From SZUA-36 sp041570235 (lineage in GTDB: Bacteria > Pseudomonadota > Gammaproteobacteria > Xanthomonadales > SZUA-36), in contig JBFFWN010000074.1 of the NCBI GenBank assembly GCA_041570235.1, positions 1-14,554 on the forward strand: a DNA stretch of 14,554 bases. The letters are read 5' to 3'. Both the position numbers and the translations under genes were made by a program. Numbering within the stretch: position 1 is the stretch's first letter; the number at the start of each line of letters is the position of its first letter. This document shows positions 7,669-14,553 of the stretch, piece by piece. The notes under the pieces were generated by a model. It ran no database searches, was not told where the DNA came from, and saw only the letters and a list, made by a program, of their open reading frames with translations.

Positions 7669-9414
7669 TTAATTACCGGGCGCCGCTGCACCGCCAAGAC
7701 GGCGTACCGAACCAACGCCGGTGAACACCCCGTCAGCATCCACAGAGATGGCGTTTGGCCCGCCGAAATAGAGATCGGGATAGGCAAATTTCTTCACCTT
7801 GTGTCCCATGTTTTCTAAAAACTTTATGGTTTCCGGTGGATAGTCATCTTCAAGGTGAATTTCATGATAGACGTCATAACCGCTGAATTTCGGGGTCTTG
7901 ATGGCCTGTTCAAGATCCATGTTGAAGTCGATCAGGTTGACCAGTATTTCGACAACGGTAGAGCCGATACGTCCGCCCCCCGGTGATCCGATGACCCAGC
8001 GAACCTGCCCGTCCTTCTTAACCACCATGGGAGCAATCGTGGTTCGGGGACGACGTCCGGGTTGCAGATTGATGGGACTGTCCTCAACAGGCTGGGCTTT
8101 GAAATTGCCCAGTTCATTATTGAGAAAATAACCGTCGACCATGTTACCGGTGCCAAAAAATGATGAGATGGTCTGTGTCCATGCAACGGCATTCCCTGCC
8201 TTATCCATCACGGAAAAATGTGTTGTAGAAGGCGGGACCTCGGTGACTTCCCCTTGCAAAGATGCTTTCTCGTGTGCCTCGAGCATGACATTGATATAAG
8301 CTTCGCCGTTGTTATACGGGCCCGGGTCGCCGACCCTCAGTGAAGACCAGGTTTGTGGATCTGACGCCCTGGCAAGGTCAATCTGCATCATTCGCTGCCT
8401 GGCGTAATCCTTGCTGACATAGCCCTTTTCGGGAATGTAGTCGTTGGTCTCGGGGTCACCCAGCCAGCGCCTTTGATCAAGTGACGTCAAAATCATCGCC
8501 TCCTGCATCAGGTGGATGGCCAGTGGATCATCCCAGTTCATCATCGGCAGGTTGAAGTGCTCGAGAATATTCAGGGTGGCCAGAACCCGGGGCCCGCCTA
8601 CCGGACTGCCGGGCGCCAGCAACTCGTAGCCACGATAGCTGCCCCTGATCGGTTTTTTGACCAGCGCACGGTATGCCTGTAAATCCGATTTTCTGGCCCA
8701 GCCGTCGTTGTCTTTCATAAACCGGTCGAGGTTGTCTGCCAGTTCGCCGTTGTAGAACGCCTCCATGCCCTTGGCTGCAAGAATGCGCAGCGTTTTTGCC
8801 AGCTCCGGGTTGCGGTATATCGCGCCCGCCGCCCACGGCATACCGTCGTCCAGGAACTGTGGTGCATTTTGAGAAAGAACTTCCCAGGCATCCATATTGA
8901 CCTTTGAAAAGGTCTCGTTGACTTCGAAACCGTCTTCCGCGAGGCGAATCGCAGGCGCGAGTAATTCGTTTAAGGGGAGTGTGGCAAATTTCAAAGCTTC
9001 AGCAATCCCGGCAGGCACGCCTGCTACGCAGTAACCCTTTGGGGTGTACTTGACCTTTGAAAGCTTACCCGCCTTATCGAGATTTTCATAAGTTGCCATG
9101 GCGGGCGCCACGCTGCGAAAATCAATCGCCACTTCGCGGCCATCGGCCATTATAGCCACCATGTAACCTTCGCCACCGATTCCGGATGCATAGGGTGCAA
9201 CCACGCCGATGGCAAACGCCGTGGCAATGGCCGCATCGATCGCGTTTCCGCCTTTTTCAAGGATTTCAGCACCTGCCTGCGCGGCCAGGGGATTGGCCGC
9301 AGTGACCATCCCCTGTTTGGATTTCAAGGTTGATGCAGTGGTAACCGCCTGGCTGAGCGGTGCCAGCAAAAGGCAGCACAAGCCAGCCGCTATGAACGAG
9401 ACACGACGTTTCAT
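7669..9414 (-). CDS. ggt: Exported gamma-glutamyltransferase-family acylase with altered substrate pocket
   Basis: A 581-residue GGT-family Ntn-hydrolase with a cleavable signal peptide (MKRRVSFIAAGLCCLLLAP...SQA). The autocleavage nucleophile is Thr397 in PPSTTHFSVMD, and the oxyanion motif GSPGGGRI is intact, so it should mature and be active. The pocket differs from E. coli GGT (numbering from memory): Arg114 is kept (DFRSVAP), but Asn411 is Ser, Gln430 is Glu, Asp433 is Asn (Asn437, LNNELGNF), and Ser462-Ser463 is Thr-Thr (458-459, RTTIAP). Those residues hold the alpha-amino and alpha-carboxyl groups of the glutamyl donor, so the donor may not be a plain gamma-glutamyl group. In E. coli GGT the D433N change is reported to create glutaryl-cephalosporin acylase activity, so an N-acyl or dicarboxylate-type donor is a fair guess. 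The lid loop is absent. The ATG at 9414 is chosen because AGAGGAG is 8 bases upstream. A GTG at 9423 overlaps that site and is unlikely. Confidence 0.9.
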   Translation of the reverse strand: MKRRVSFIAAGLCCLLLAPLSQAVTTASTLKSKQGMVTAANPLAAQAGAEILEKGGNAIDAAIATAFAIGVVAPYASGIGGEGYMVAIMADGREVAIDFRSVAPAMATYENLDKAGKLSKVKYTPKGYCVAGVPAGIAEALKFATLPLNELLAPAIRLAEDGFEVNETFSKVNMDAWEVLSQNAPQFLDDGMPWAAGAIYRNPELAKTLRILAAKGMEAFYNGELADNLDRFMKDNDGWARKSDLQAYRALVKKPIRGSYRGYELLAPGSPVGGPRVLATLNILEHFNLPMMNWDDPLAIHLMQEAMILTSLDQRRWLGDPETNDYIPEKGYVSKDYARQRMMQIDLARASDPQTWSSLRVGDPGPYNNGEAYINVMLEAHEKASLQGEVTEVPPSTTHFSVMDKAGNAVAWTQTISSFFGTGNMVDGYFLNNELGNFKAQPVEDSPINLQPGRRPRTTIAPMVVKKDGQVRWVIGSPGGGRIGSTVVEILVNLIDFNMDLEQAIKTPKFSGYDVYHEIHLEDDYPPETIKFLENMGHKVKKFAYPDLYFGGPNAISVDADGVFTGVGSVRRLGGAAAPGN

Positions 9415-9475
9415 TCGGAACACTCCTCTTTGTCAGGAACCCCGATAGCCAAATATCACTTGGTTGATGCGGGAC

Positions 9476-10027
9476 TCAGAGAATGCCCCATTCTGTTAGT
9501 ACCTGCTTCAATGGATCTCCGGTCTCGCGAACGGACGCTGCAGGCAGAATTGCAAGGCCGTTTTCTTTTGCCAGTTCAGTGAAAAGGCCGTCATAATCGC
9601 CGCCCTCCACAACAATCAACTGATCCGCCATGGGCACGGCTGCAACGATGAACACGTCCGTCAAGGTGCCCCGGCGCCCCTTGCCGCCGATGTGCATGAC
9701 CAGGATCTTCATGCCTTTTTCCCTGGCAGCGGCGGCAACGGCCTGCATGCGTGCGACCTCGGCATCCTTGTCGATACCGGCTTCACCCAGTCCCTTGGAA
9801 CTGCCGGCCACCACGGTGATCAGAACTTTTTCATCCTGCAAATCACCTGCCTGAAGAGTTTTTTCGAGACGGCTGTCAATACCCAGCTTTTTGAGCACGA
9901 CTTTGACCATCATCGCATCAGGGCTTTGGCCGAAGGGGGTCAGCACGACATCCGCAGCGAGTGCTGTAGCACTGAATGCCATTAGCAGGGCACAGCTTTG
10001 AATCATCCGGATCAAACAGTTTTTCAT
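9476..10027 (-). CDS. Small exported protein resembling the DUF6305 family
   Basis: A 183-residue protein with a signal peptide (MKNCLIRMIQSCALLMAFSATALA, likely cut after residue 24) and a compact alpha/beta domain of about 155 residues. Three motifs stand out: TPFGQSPDA (30-38), AGSSKGLGEAGID (74-86) and HIGGKGRRG (112-120), plus an acidic GGDYDGLF (142-149). I associate this motif set with the family of unknown function DUF6305. That assignment is from memory and not certain. The glycine-rich and basic loops look like a ligand- or anion-binding site. It leads the operon, 61 bases ahead of the altered GGT. With a DctM-like permease but no DctP in the operon, it could be the periplasmic ligand-binding partner, though that is inference. 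I chose the ATG at 10027 because AAAGGAAA sits 5-7 bases upstream and the signal peptide begins there. The open frame upstream to 10108 has no comparable site and reads through what looks like the promoter region. Confidence 0.82.
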   Translation of the reverse strand: MKNCLIRMIQSCALLMAFSATALAADVVLTPFGQSPDAMMVKVVLKKLGIDSRLEKTLQAGDLQDEKVLITVVAGSSKGLGEAGIDKDAEVARMQAVAAAAREKGMKILVMHIGGKGRRGTLTDVFIVAAVPMADQLIVVEGGDYDGLFTELAKENGLAILPAASVRETGDPLKQVLTEWGIL

Positions 10028-10127
10028 GACATTTCCTTTGTTGGAGTTAATCACTACCCGTTCATTAATGACGATGCTCAAGGCGATAACGGGTGGATAG
10101 CGGATCATTCTCCATTAACTACCAGGT

Positions 10128-10148
10128 CTTGTAAACCAATCTTACAAG
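10128..10148. promoter_or_regulatory. Candidate operator: 7+7 dyad upstream of the minus operon
   Basis: CTTGTAA (10128-10134) and TTACAAG (10142-10148) form a perfect inverted repeat around a 7-base centre, 101 bases upstream of the first gene's start codon. TTGTA...TACAA half-sites of this kind are typical of dimeric repressors such as the GntR family. On the minus strand a possible promoter overlaps it: TTTACA, 17 bases, then GAGAAT. No regulator gene is present in the window. Binding is inferred from symmetry and position only. Confidence 0.4.
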
Positions 10149-10401
10149 GCTAGTCCAGGTATATCCGGTGACTGCGCTTTCAGTTTTTGAAAATGAATAT
10201 AAGCGTATGATCTATATGGATTTGATGTATGCTGTCGAAACGATTGAAACCGGTTATAGATCAGGGTTATAACAGCGTTCTTTTTAGGTATGCCAAAGGC
10301 TTTGTGTGGTGTGTTCAGTTCTGCCGTCGCCGCGGAATTACGCTGCATTTTCCCCTGGCTGCTGAAGGCCCGGGCCGTCTCAAATAAAACACCATTTTCA
10401 A

Positions 10402-10431
10402 TTGTATTGTTTGCAACACATGGGAGATAAT
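10402..10431 (+). promoter_or_regulatory. Candidate sigma-70 promoter for leuCDA
   Basis: TTGTAT (10402-10407) and GATAAT (10426-10431) are separated by 18 bases, a reasonable -35/-10 pair. Transcription would start near 10438, giving a leader of about 50 bases before leuC. The leuC ribosome-binding site is a modest GGA (10480-10482 region) about 7-8 bases before the ATG at 10490. Confidence 0.45.
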
Positions 10432-10489
10432 CATTCGCTTTTCCGGGGCATATTCCCTCCCGGTTGCAAGAATTCAGACGGAAATTTTT

Positions 10490-11884
10490 ATGAGCAAGAC
10501 AATGTACGAAAAGATCTGGGACTCCCACCTGGTGCACCATGAACCCGGCCAGGCTCCGTTGATCTATGTCGACCGGCATTTGATGCACGAGGTGACCAGT
10601 CCACAGGCTTTTGAAGGCTTGAAGCTGGAAAATCGCAAAGTGCGTAACCCGCATAGCATCCTGGCTACCCTGGATCATTGCGTTCCGACTAAAAACCGGC
10701 ATTTGCCGATTGCGGATCCGGTTGCCCGTAAGCAGGTCGAAACCATGATTGACAATTGCAAAATTCATGGCCTGAACCTGTATGACATGGAAAACCGCAA
10801 TAACGGTATCATCCATATCGTTGTTCCCGAGCACGGTTTCGTGCATCCGGGCATGGTTACCGTTTGTGGCGACAGCCATACAGCGACCCACGGTGCTTTT
10901 GGGGCACTGGCCTTTGGCATTGGAACCTCCGAGGTCGAGCATGTCATGGCCACCCAGACCTTACCGCAGGAAAAGGCAAAATCACTGCTGGTGAAGGTGG
11001 AGGGCACGCTGTCTGAATATTGCACGGCTAAAGACATCGCCCTGGCCATTATTGGGAAAATTGGCACGGCGGGTGGTAACGGGCATGTCATCGAGTTTGC
11101 GGGTGAGGCGATCAGAAGCCTGTCCATGGAAGGCCGGATGACCTTGTGCAACATGGCGATCGAAGCGGGCGCGAGGGCCGGTTTGGTTGCGCCTGATGAA
11201 AAGACTTTCAGTTACCTTCAAGGCAAGGAGTTTGCACCCAAAGGCGATGATTGGGATCTTGCCCTGGCTTATTGGAAAAGCCTGCCTTCAGATGAGGATG
11301 CTGTTTTTGATAAATCGGTCGTTCTCCAGGCCGGGGACATTGCCCCGCAGGTATCGTGGGGAACCTCTCCGGAACAGGTGGCGCCGGTCAATGGCACGGT
11401 GCCTGGTCCTGATAGTTTTGCAGACAGCAACAAGGCGTTGGCCTGCAAAAGTGCACTCAGTTACATGGGGCTCGAAGCGGGTACGCCGATTACGGATATC
11501 CGTATTGACTATGCCTTCATAGGTTCGTGCACAAACGCCCGGATCGAGGATTTCCGCTCAGCAGCGAATGTGATCAAGGGGACTAAGGTGGCTCCCGGCG
11601 TTACAGCAATCGCGGTACCCGGTTCCTACCACGTCAAAGCCCAGGCCGAACAGGAGGGGCTGGACAGGATCTTCATCGAGGCCGGTTGGGAATGGCGTGA
11701 CCCGGGCTGCTCGATGTGCCTGGCGATGAATGATGACCAGCTCCAGGTTGGACAGCGTTGCGCTTCGACGTCAAACAGGAACTTTGAAGGACGGCAGGGC
11801 AAGGGCGGCAGAACCCACCTGGTTTCACCCGCCATGGCCGCCGCGGCAGCCTCGGCAGGTCGCTTTGTCGACATACGTAAGTAA
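10490..11884 (+). CDS. leuC: 3-isopropylmalate dehydratase large subunit
   Basis: A 464-residue aconitase-family protein, almost exactly the length of E. coli LeuC (466). With LeuD it isomerises 2-isopropylmalate to 3-isopropylmalate in leucine biosynthesis, in the cytosol. The three [4Fe-4S] ligands are visible: Cys347 in GSCTNARIEDF, and Cys407 and Cys410 in DPGCSMC. Other family blocks are HSILATLDH (55-63), VCGDSHTATHGAFGALAFGIGTSEVE (125-150, given here as a named block) and the C-terminal NRNFEGRQG (429-437). It heads the plus-strand operon, followed after 32 bases by leuD. The start at 10490 gives the usual N-terminus (MSKTMYEKIWDSH). Nothing is missing. The second residue of the usual DHNVPT block is Cys (DHCVPT), a mild variation. 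Confidence 0.97.
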   Translation: MSKTMYEKIWDSHLVHHEPGQAPLIYVDRHLMHEVTSPQAFEGLKLENRKVRNPHSILATLDHCVPTKNRHLPIADPVARKQVETMIDNCKIHGLNLYDMENRNNGIIHIVVPEHGFVHPGMVTVCGDSHTATHGAFGALAFGIGTSEVEHVMATQTLPQEKAKSLLVKVEGTLSEYCTAKDIALAIIGKIGTAGGNGHVIEFAGEAIRSLSMEGRMTLCNMAIEAGARAGLVAPDEKTFSYLQGKEFAPKGDDWDLALAYWKSLPSDEDAVFDKSVVLQAGDIAPQVSWGTSPEQVAPVNGTVPGPDSFADSNKALACKSALSYMGLEAGTPITDIRIDYAFIGSCTNARIEDFRSAANVIKGTKVAPGVTAIAVPGSYHVKAQAEQEGLDRIFIEAGWEWRDPGCSMCLAMNDDQLQVGQRCASTSNRNFEGRQGKGGRTHLVSPAMAAAAASAGRFVDIRK

Positions 11885-11916
11885 GCTGCCTACCAGGACA
11901 GGATTAAATAGAGATT

Positions 11917-12534
11917 ATGGAAGCATACAAGAAACACACGAGCATCGCGGCCCTGATGAACCGGGCCAACGTGGACACCGATCAGATTGTGCCCAAGCAG
12001 TTCCTGAAAAAGGTAGAGCGCACCGGGTTCGGCGCCCATTTGTTCCACGATTGGCGTTTCAATGCCGACGGCAGTGACAACCCGGATTTTGAACTCAACA
12101 ACCCCGCTTTCAAAGGTGCACGCATCCTGGTCACCGGTGACAACTTCGGTTGCGGTTCTTCGCGCGAGCATGCTCCATGGGCCATCGCAGATTATGGCTT
12201 CAATACCATTATTTCGACCAGTTATGCCGATATTTTTTACAACAACTGTTTTAAGAACAGCATTCTTCCGCTGGTGGTAAGTGCTGAAAAACTGCAGGCG
12301 CTGATGGAAGAAATTACTGCAAATGAGGGTGTCAGGTTCACCGTTGACCTTGAAAATCAGAAGGTCAGCACCCCCGCGGGAAATGACTTTGATTTTGAAA
12401 TTGGCGAATTCCGCAAGCAGAACATGCTCGCCGGCCTGGACGATATCGGCCTGACCCTGAAGCATGAGGACAAGATTACCCAGTTCGAGGAAAAACAAAA
12501 ACAGTCACAGCCATGGTTGTGGAAACGGGCCTGA
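11917..12534 (+). CDS. leuD: 3-isopropylmalate dehydratase small subunit
   Basis: A 205-residue swivel-domain partner of LeuC (E. coli LeuD is 201). Family signatures are NVDTDQIVPKQFLKK (18-32) and GDNFGCGSSREHAPWA (74-89), which help form the substrate pocket at the LeuC interface, followed by SYADIFYNNCFKN (102-114). The full length is present. It follows leuC by 32 bases and precedes the synthase gene by 19 bases, so the three are very likely co-transcribed. Only a weak GAG precedes the ATG, so translation may rely partly on ribosomes arriving from leuC. Confidence 0.97.
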   Translation: MEAYKKHTSIAALMNRANVDTDQIVPKQFLKKVERTGFGAHLFHDWRFNADGSDNPDFELNNPAFKGARILVTGDNFGCGSSREHAPWAIADYGFNTIISTSYADIFYNNCFKNSILPLVVSAEKLQALMEEITANEGVRFTVDLENQKVSTPAGNDFDFEIGEFRKQNMLAGLDDIGLTLKHEDKITQFEEKQKQSQPWLWKRA

Positions 12535-12553
12535 TATAGAACCTCGATTCCCC

Positions 12554-14134
12554 ATGAATACCGCCACCCGACATATCGAGTTAATGGACGTCACCCTGCG
12601 TGATGGCGAGCAAACCCAGGGTGTGTCCTTTTCACCGGCTGAGAAGGTGCATATTGCCAAGGCGCTGCTGCGACTGCTGAAGGTCGACCGAATTGAGGTG
12701 GCATCGGCACGCGTTTCCGAGGGTGAAAAAGAGGCGGTGACCAGTATCAACCGCTGGGCCCGGGAACACGGTTTTGATCAGCGGGTTGAAGTGCTGGGAT
12801 TTGTAGATCACACAAAAAGTGTCGACTGGATTCTGGAAACCGAGGGCCGTGTGATCAACTTGCTGACCAAGGGCAGTGAAAAACACTGCCGTGAGCAGTT
12901 GGGCAAGACGCTTGATGAACACGTTGGCGAGATACTGCAGACGGTAAGCTACGCCCGGGACAAGGGACTCAAGGTCAATGTCTATCTCGAAGACTGGTCA
13001 AATGGCTATTGCGATAGCCGTGACTATGTTTTCAAGCTGATGGATCATCTGAAAGACTGCGGGATCGGGCATTTCATGTTGCCGGATACCCTCGGTGTGA
13101 TGTCGCCGGAAGAGGTATTCGAAAGTTTCAGCGATATGTGCCAACGCTATCCCGGCCTGCACTTCGATTTCCACCCGCACAATGATTATGGCCTGGCAAC
13201 GGCCAATGTCATGGCGGCGGTCAAGGCCGGTGTCAGCTCGGTACACTGCACCGTCAATTGTCTCGGTGAAAGAGCCGGCAATGCGTCTGTATCCGAAGTT
13301 TGCGTGGTGTTGAAGGACAAGATGAACATGCACCTGTCCATCGACGAAAGTTACCTGGTTCATTTAAGTGGCATGGTTGAAACGTTTTCCGGCAAGCGGG
13401 TGCCTGCCAACTCGCCGGTTGTCGGAGCGGATGCCTTTACACAGACGGCCGGAATTCATGCCGATGGTGACCAGAAGGGTGGTTTGTACGAGACACGTCT
13501 CAGCCCGGAGCGTTTCGCCCGCAAGCGAAGTTATGCGTTGGGGAAAATGAGCGGCAAGGCATCACTGGCAAAAAACCTCGAGGCGCTGGGTTTGAACCTT
13601 TCAAAAGAGAAACAGAAAAAGGTTTTGGCACGGGTGGTAAAACTGGGCGATTTAAAAAAGCAGATCACCATTGAGGATCTGCCATTTATTATTGCAGAGG
13701 TCCTGGAGAGCAAAAACTACCACCACATAAAGCTGCTGAATTGTTCGGTCACCTCCGGTCTTGATCTGGAATCAACCGTCAGTATCCGCGTTAATGTAGA
13801 GGGCGAAGTCCTGCAGGCGTCCGGATCCGGTAACGGTGGTTTTGATGCCTTTATTGACGCGGTCAACAAGGTTATGGCCAATCTGAACTACCGCTTGCCC
13901 GACCTTGTGGATTACGAAGTGCATATACCCAAAGGTGGTCATGCCGATGCCCTGACCGAGTGTATTATCACCTGGGATTGTGGCGGTCAGAATCTCAAAA
14001 CCCGTGGTGTGCATTCCAACCAGGTGTTTGCCGGTATACTGGCCACTTTGAGAATCATCAACCTTCAGTTGCACGAACGCCAGAGCGATAAGAGTGTGCT
14101 GTCACAACTGGGCAATATCGGCGGTACTGCTTAG
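12554..14134 (+). CDS. leuA: 2-isopropylmalate synthase-family protein (Bacteroidetes-like LeuA)
   Basis: A 526-residue protein of the DRE-TIM metallolyase group that would condense acetyl-CoA with 2-oxoisovalerate to give 2-isopropylmalate. The barrel carries LMDVTLRDGEQT (10-21, catalytic Arg16, metal ligand Asp17), HPHND (207-211, HxH metal site), CLGERAGNAS (236-245) and TQTAGIHADG (296-305). A C-terminal part (about 385-505) fits the LeuA allosteric/dimer domain, so leucine feedback is plausible. The text VDRIEVASARVSEGE and VNVYLEDWSNG matches, from memory, the LeuA form usual in Bacteroidetes rather than the E. coli-type LeuA. The ATG at 12554 is chosen because MNTATRHIELMDVTLRD is the family N-terminus. 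An in-frame ATG at 12464 lies inside leuD. Citramalate synthase is the main alternative, but the leuCD neighbours favour isopropylmalate. No leuB follows in the window. Confidence 0.87.
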   Translation: MNTATRHIELMDVTLRDGEQTQGVSFSPAEKVHIAKALLRLLKVDRIEVASARVSEGEKEAVTSINRWAREHGFDQRVEVLGFVDHTKSVDWILETEGRVINLLTKGSEKHCREQLGKTLDEHVGEILQTVSYARDKGLKVNVYLEDWSNGYCDSRDYVFKLMDHLKDCGIGHFMLPDTLGVMSPEEVFESFSDMCQRYPGLHFDFHPHNDYGLATANVMAAVKAGVSSVHCTVNCLGERAGNASVSEVCVVLKDKMNMHLSIDESYLVHLSGMVETFSGKRVPANSPVVGADAFTQTAGIHADGDQKGGLYETRLSPERFARKRSYALGKMSGKASLAKNLEALGLNLSKEKQKKVLARVVKLGDLKKQITIEDLPFIIAEVLESKNYHHIKLLNCSVTSGLDLESTVSIRVNVEGEVLQASGSGNGGFDAFIDAVNKVMANLNYRLPDLVDYEVHIPKGGHADALTECIITWDCGGQNLKTRGVHSNQVFAGILATLRIINLQLHERQSDKSVLSQLGNIGGTA

Positions 14135-14147
14135 CTGGGATTCCAGC
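14134..14147 (+). terminator. Weak stem-loop just after the LeuA-like gene
   Basis: GCTGG-GATT-CCAGC begins in the stop codon of the synthase gene. The 5-base stem is followed by AAAGTTGTTTGC, with no true T-run, so it is at best a weak or Rho-assisted 3' end. It could merely stabilise the message. Confidence 0.25.
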
Positions 14148-14193
14148 AAAGTTGTTTGCACATCTGAACTGATAAAACCAACGCCAAAGATAG

Positions 14194-14396
14194 GGCGCAG
14201 CTGATGGCACCGCGTTCGGCTCATGACCAACGGTCCCTGCGGGACTTCCCTCGCATCCAAACGGACTTGACGCGGCCGCTCATACAGCACATCCATGTGC
14301 TGGATGAGCTCGATTGGCCATCCGGGCCAATCGTCCACTATCCGTTTGGCTACTCGGCGTTTCAAAATCGCCGAACGCGGTGCCATCAACTGCGTC
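14194..14396. repeat. Palindromic element with 27-base inverted ends and nested hairpins
   Basis: The left arm (14194-14220) and right arm (14370-14396) are inverted copies matching at 25 of 27 bases, separated by 149 bases. Inside are further perfect pairings: CCAAACGGA (14257-14265) with TCCGTTTGG (14341-14349); hairpins GTCCC-TGC-GGGAC (14233-14245), CAGCACAT-CC-ATGTGCTG (14285-14302) and CGATTGGCC-N5-GGCCAATCG (14311-14333); and TCGGCG (14354-14359) with CGCCGA (14369-14374). An open frame crosses it on the minus strand (14102-14389), but the symmetry explains the sequence better than coding does. It could be a non-autonomous mobile or dispersed palindromic repeat, or a structured RNA. 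No transposase is present. Confidence 0.7.
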
Positions 14397-14435
14397 TCAT
14401 ACGGAGTGCCGCTGTTTCAGCATGGAAGGACAATG

Positions 14436-14553
14436 GATCGGGTGGGCTGTGTTGCCCATTTATTCGCCGAGGGAAGGGTTCCGCCCGGGGCGATTTTCAG
14501 GAAGAAAATCGAGGGCCGATGGTACAGGATGTACCTTCGAACCGGTCCCGATC
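14436..14553. repeat. Second cluster of stem-loops, running to the window edge
   Basis: GATCGGG (14436-14442) pairs with CCCGATC (14547-14553) and encloses two short perfect hairpins with the same kind of loop: CGATTTTC-AGGAA-GAAAATCG (14491-14511) and GGTAC-AGGAT-GTACC (14521-14535). The stems differ while the loop keeps AGGA, as in modular dispersed palindromic repeats of some gammaproteobacteria. I see no coding signal from 14135 to 14554, and the element may continue beyond the window. Confidence 0.55.

Larger units (their letters stand above)
10028..10489. other. Divergent intergenic region between the gamma-glutamyl operon and leuCDA
   Basis: This 462-base gene-free stretch separates two divergently transcribed operons and must hold their promoters. 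It contains an AT-rich half next to the minus operon with a dyad at 10128-10148, a 10-base palindrome TCATTAATGA at 10062-10071, and a separated inverted repeat ACCCGTT (10056-10062) / AACGGGT (10088-10094). The part from about 10150 to 10400 shows nothing I can assign apart from a self-complementary GGCCCGGGCC near 10368-10377. I see no leader peptide rich in leucine codons and no attenuator in front of leuC. Confidence 0.6.

Noticed and set aside
9424..9475. Short imperfect hairpin in the gap after the DUF6305-like gene, as a possible intra-operon terminator.
   Set aside because: The stem is only 4-5 bases with no T-run. The gap is short and the next gene has a strong ribosome-binding site.
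10207..10272. Short 21-residue frame in the leader between the operons.
   Set aside because: It has no ribosome-binding site, is not rich in leucine codons, and lies upstream of the likely leuC promoter, so it is not an attenuation leader.
10142..10942. Long open frame (266 codons) on the minus strand overlapping the start of leuC.
   Set aside because: It is antisense to well-conserved leuC sequence, has no domain-like motifs or good start site, and is explained by reverse-strand codon structure.
11890..12498. 202-codon frame antisense to leuD.
   Set aside because: It is a shadow of leuD, whose signatures are unmistakable on the plus strand.
14102..14389. 95-codon open frame on the minus strand after leuA.
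   Set aside because: It runs through the nested palindromes and into the end of the synthase gene. The inverted-repeat structure accounts for the sequence, and no protein family is recognisable.
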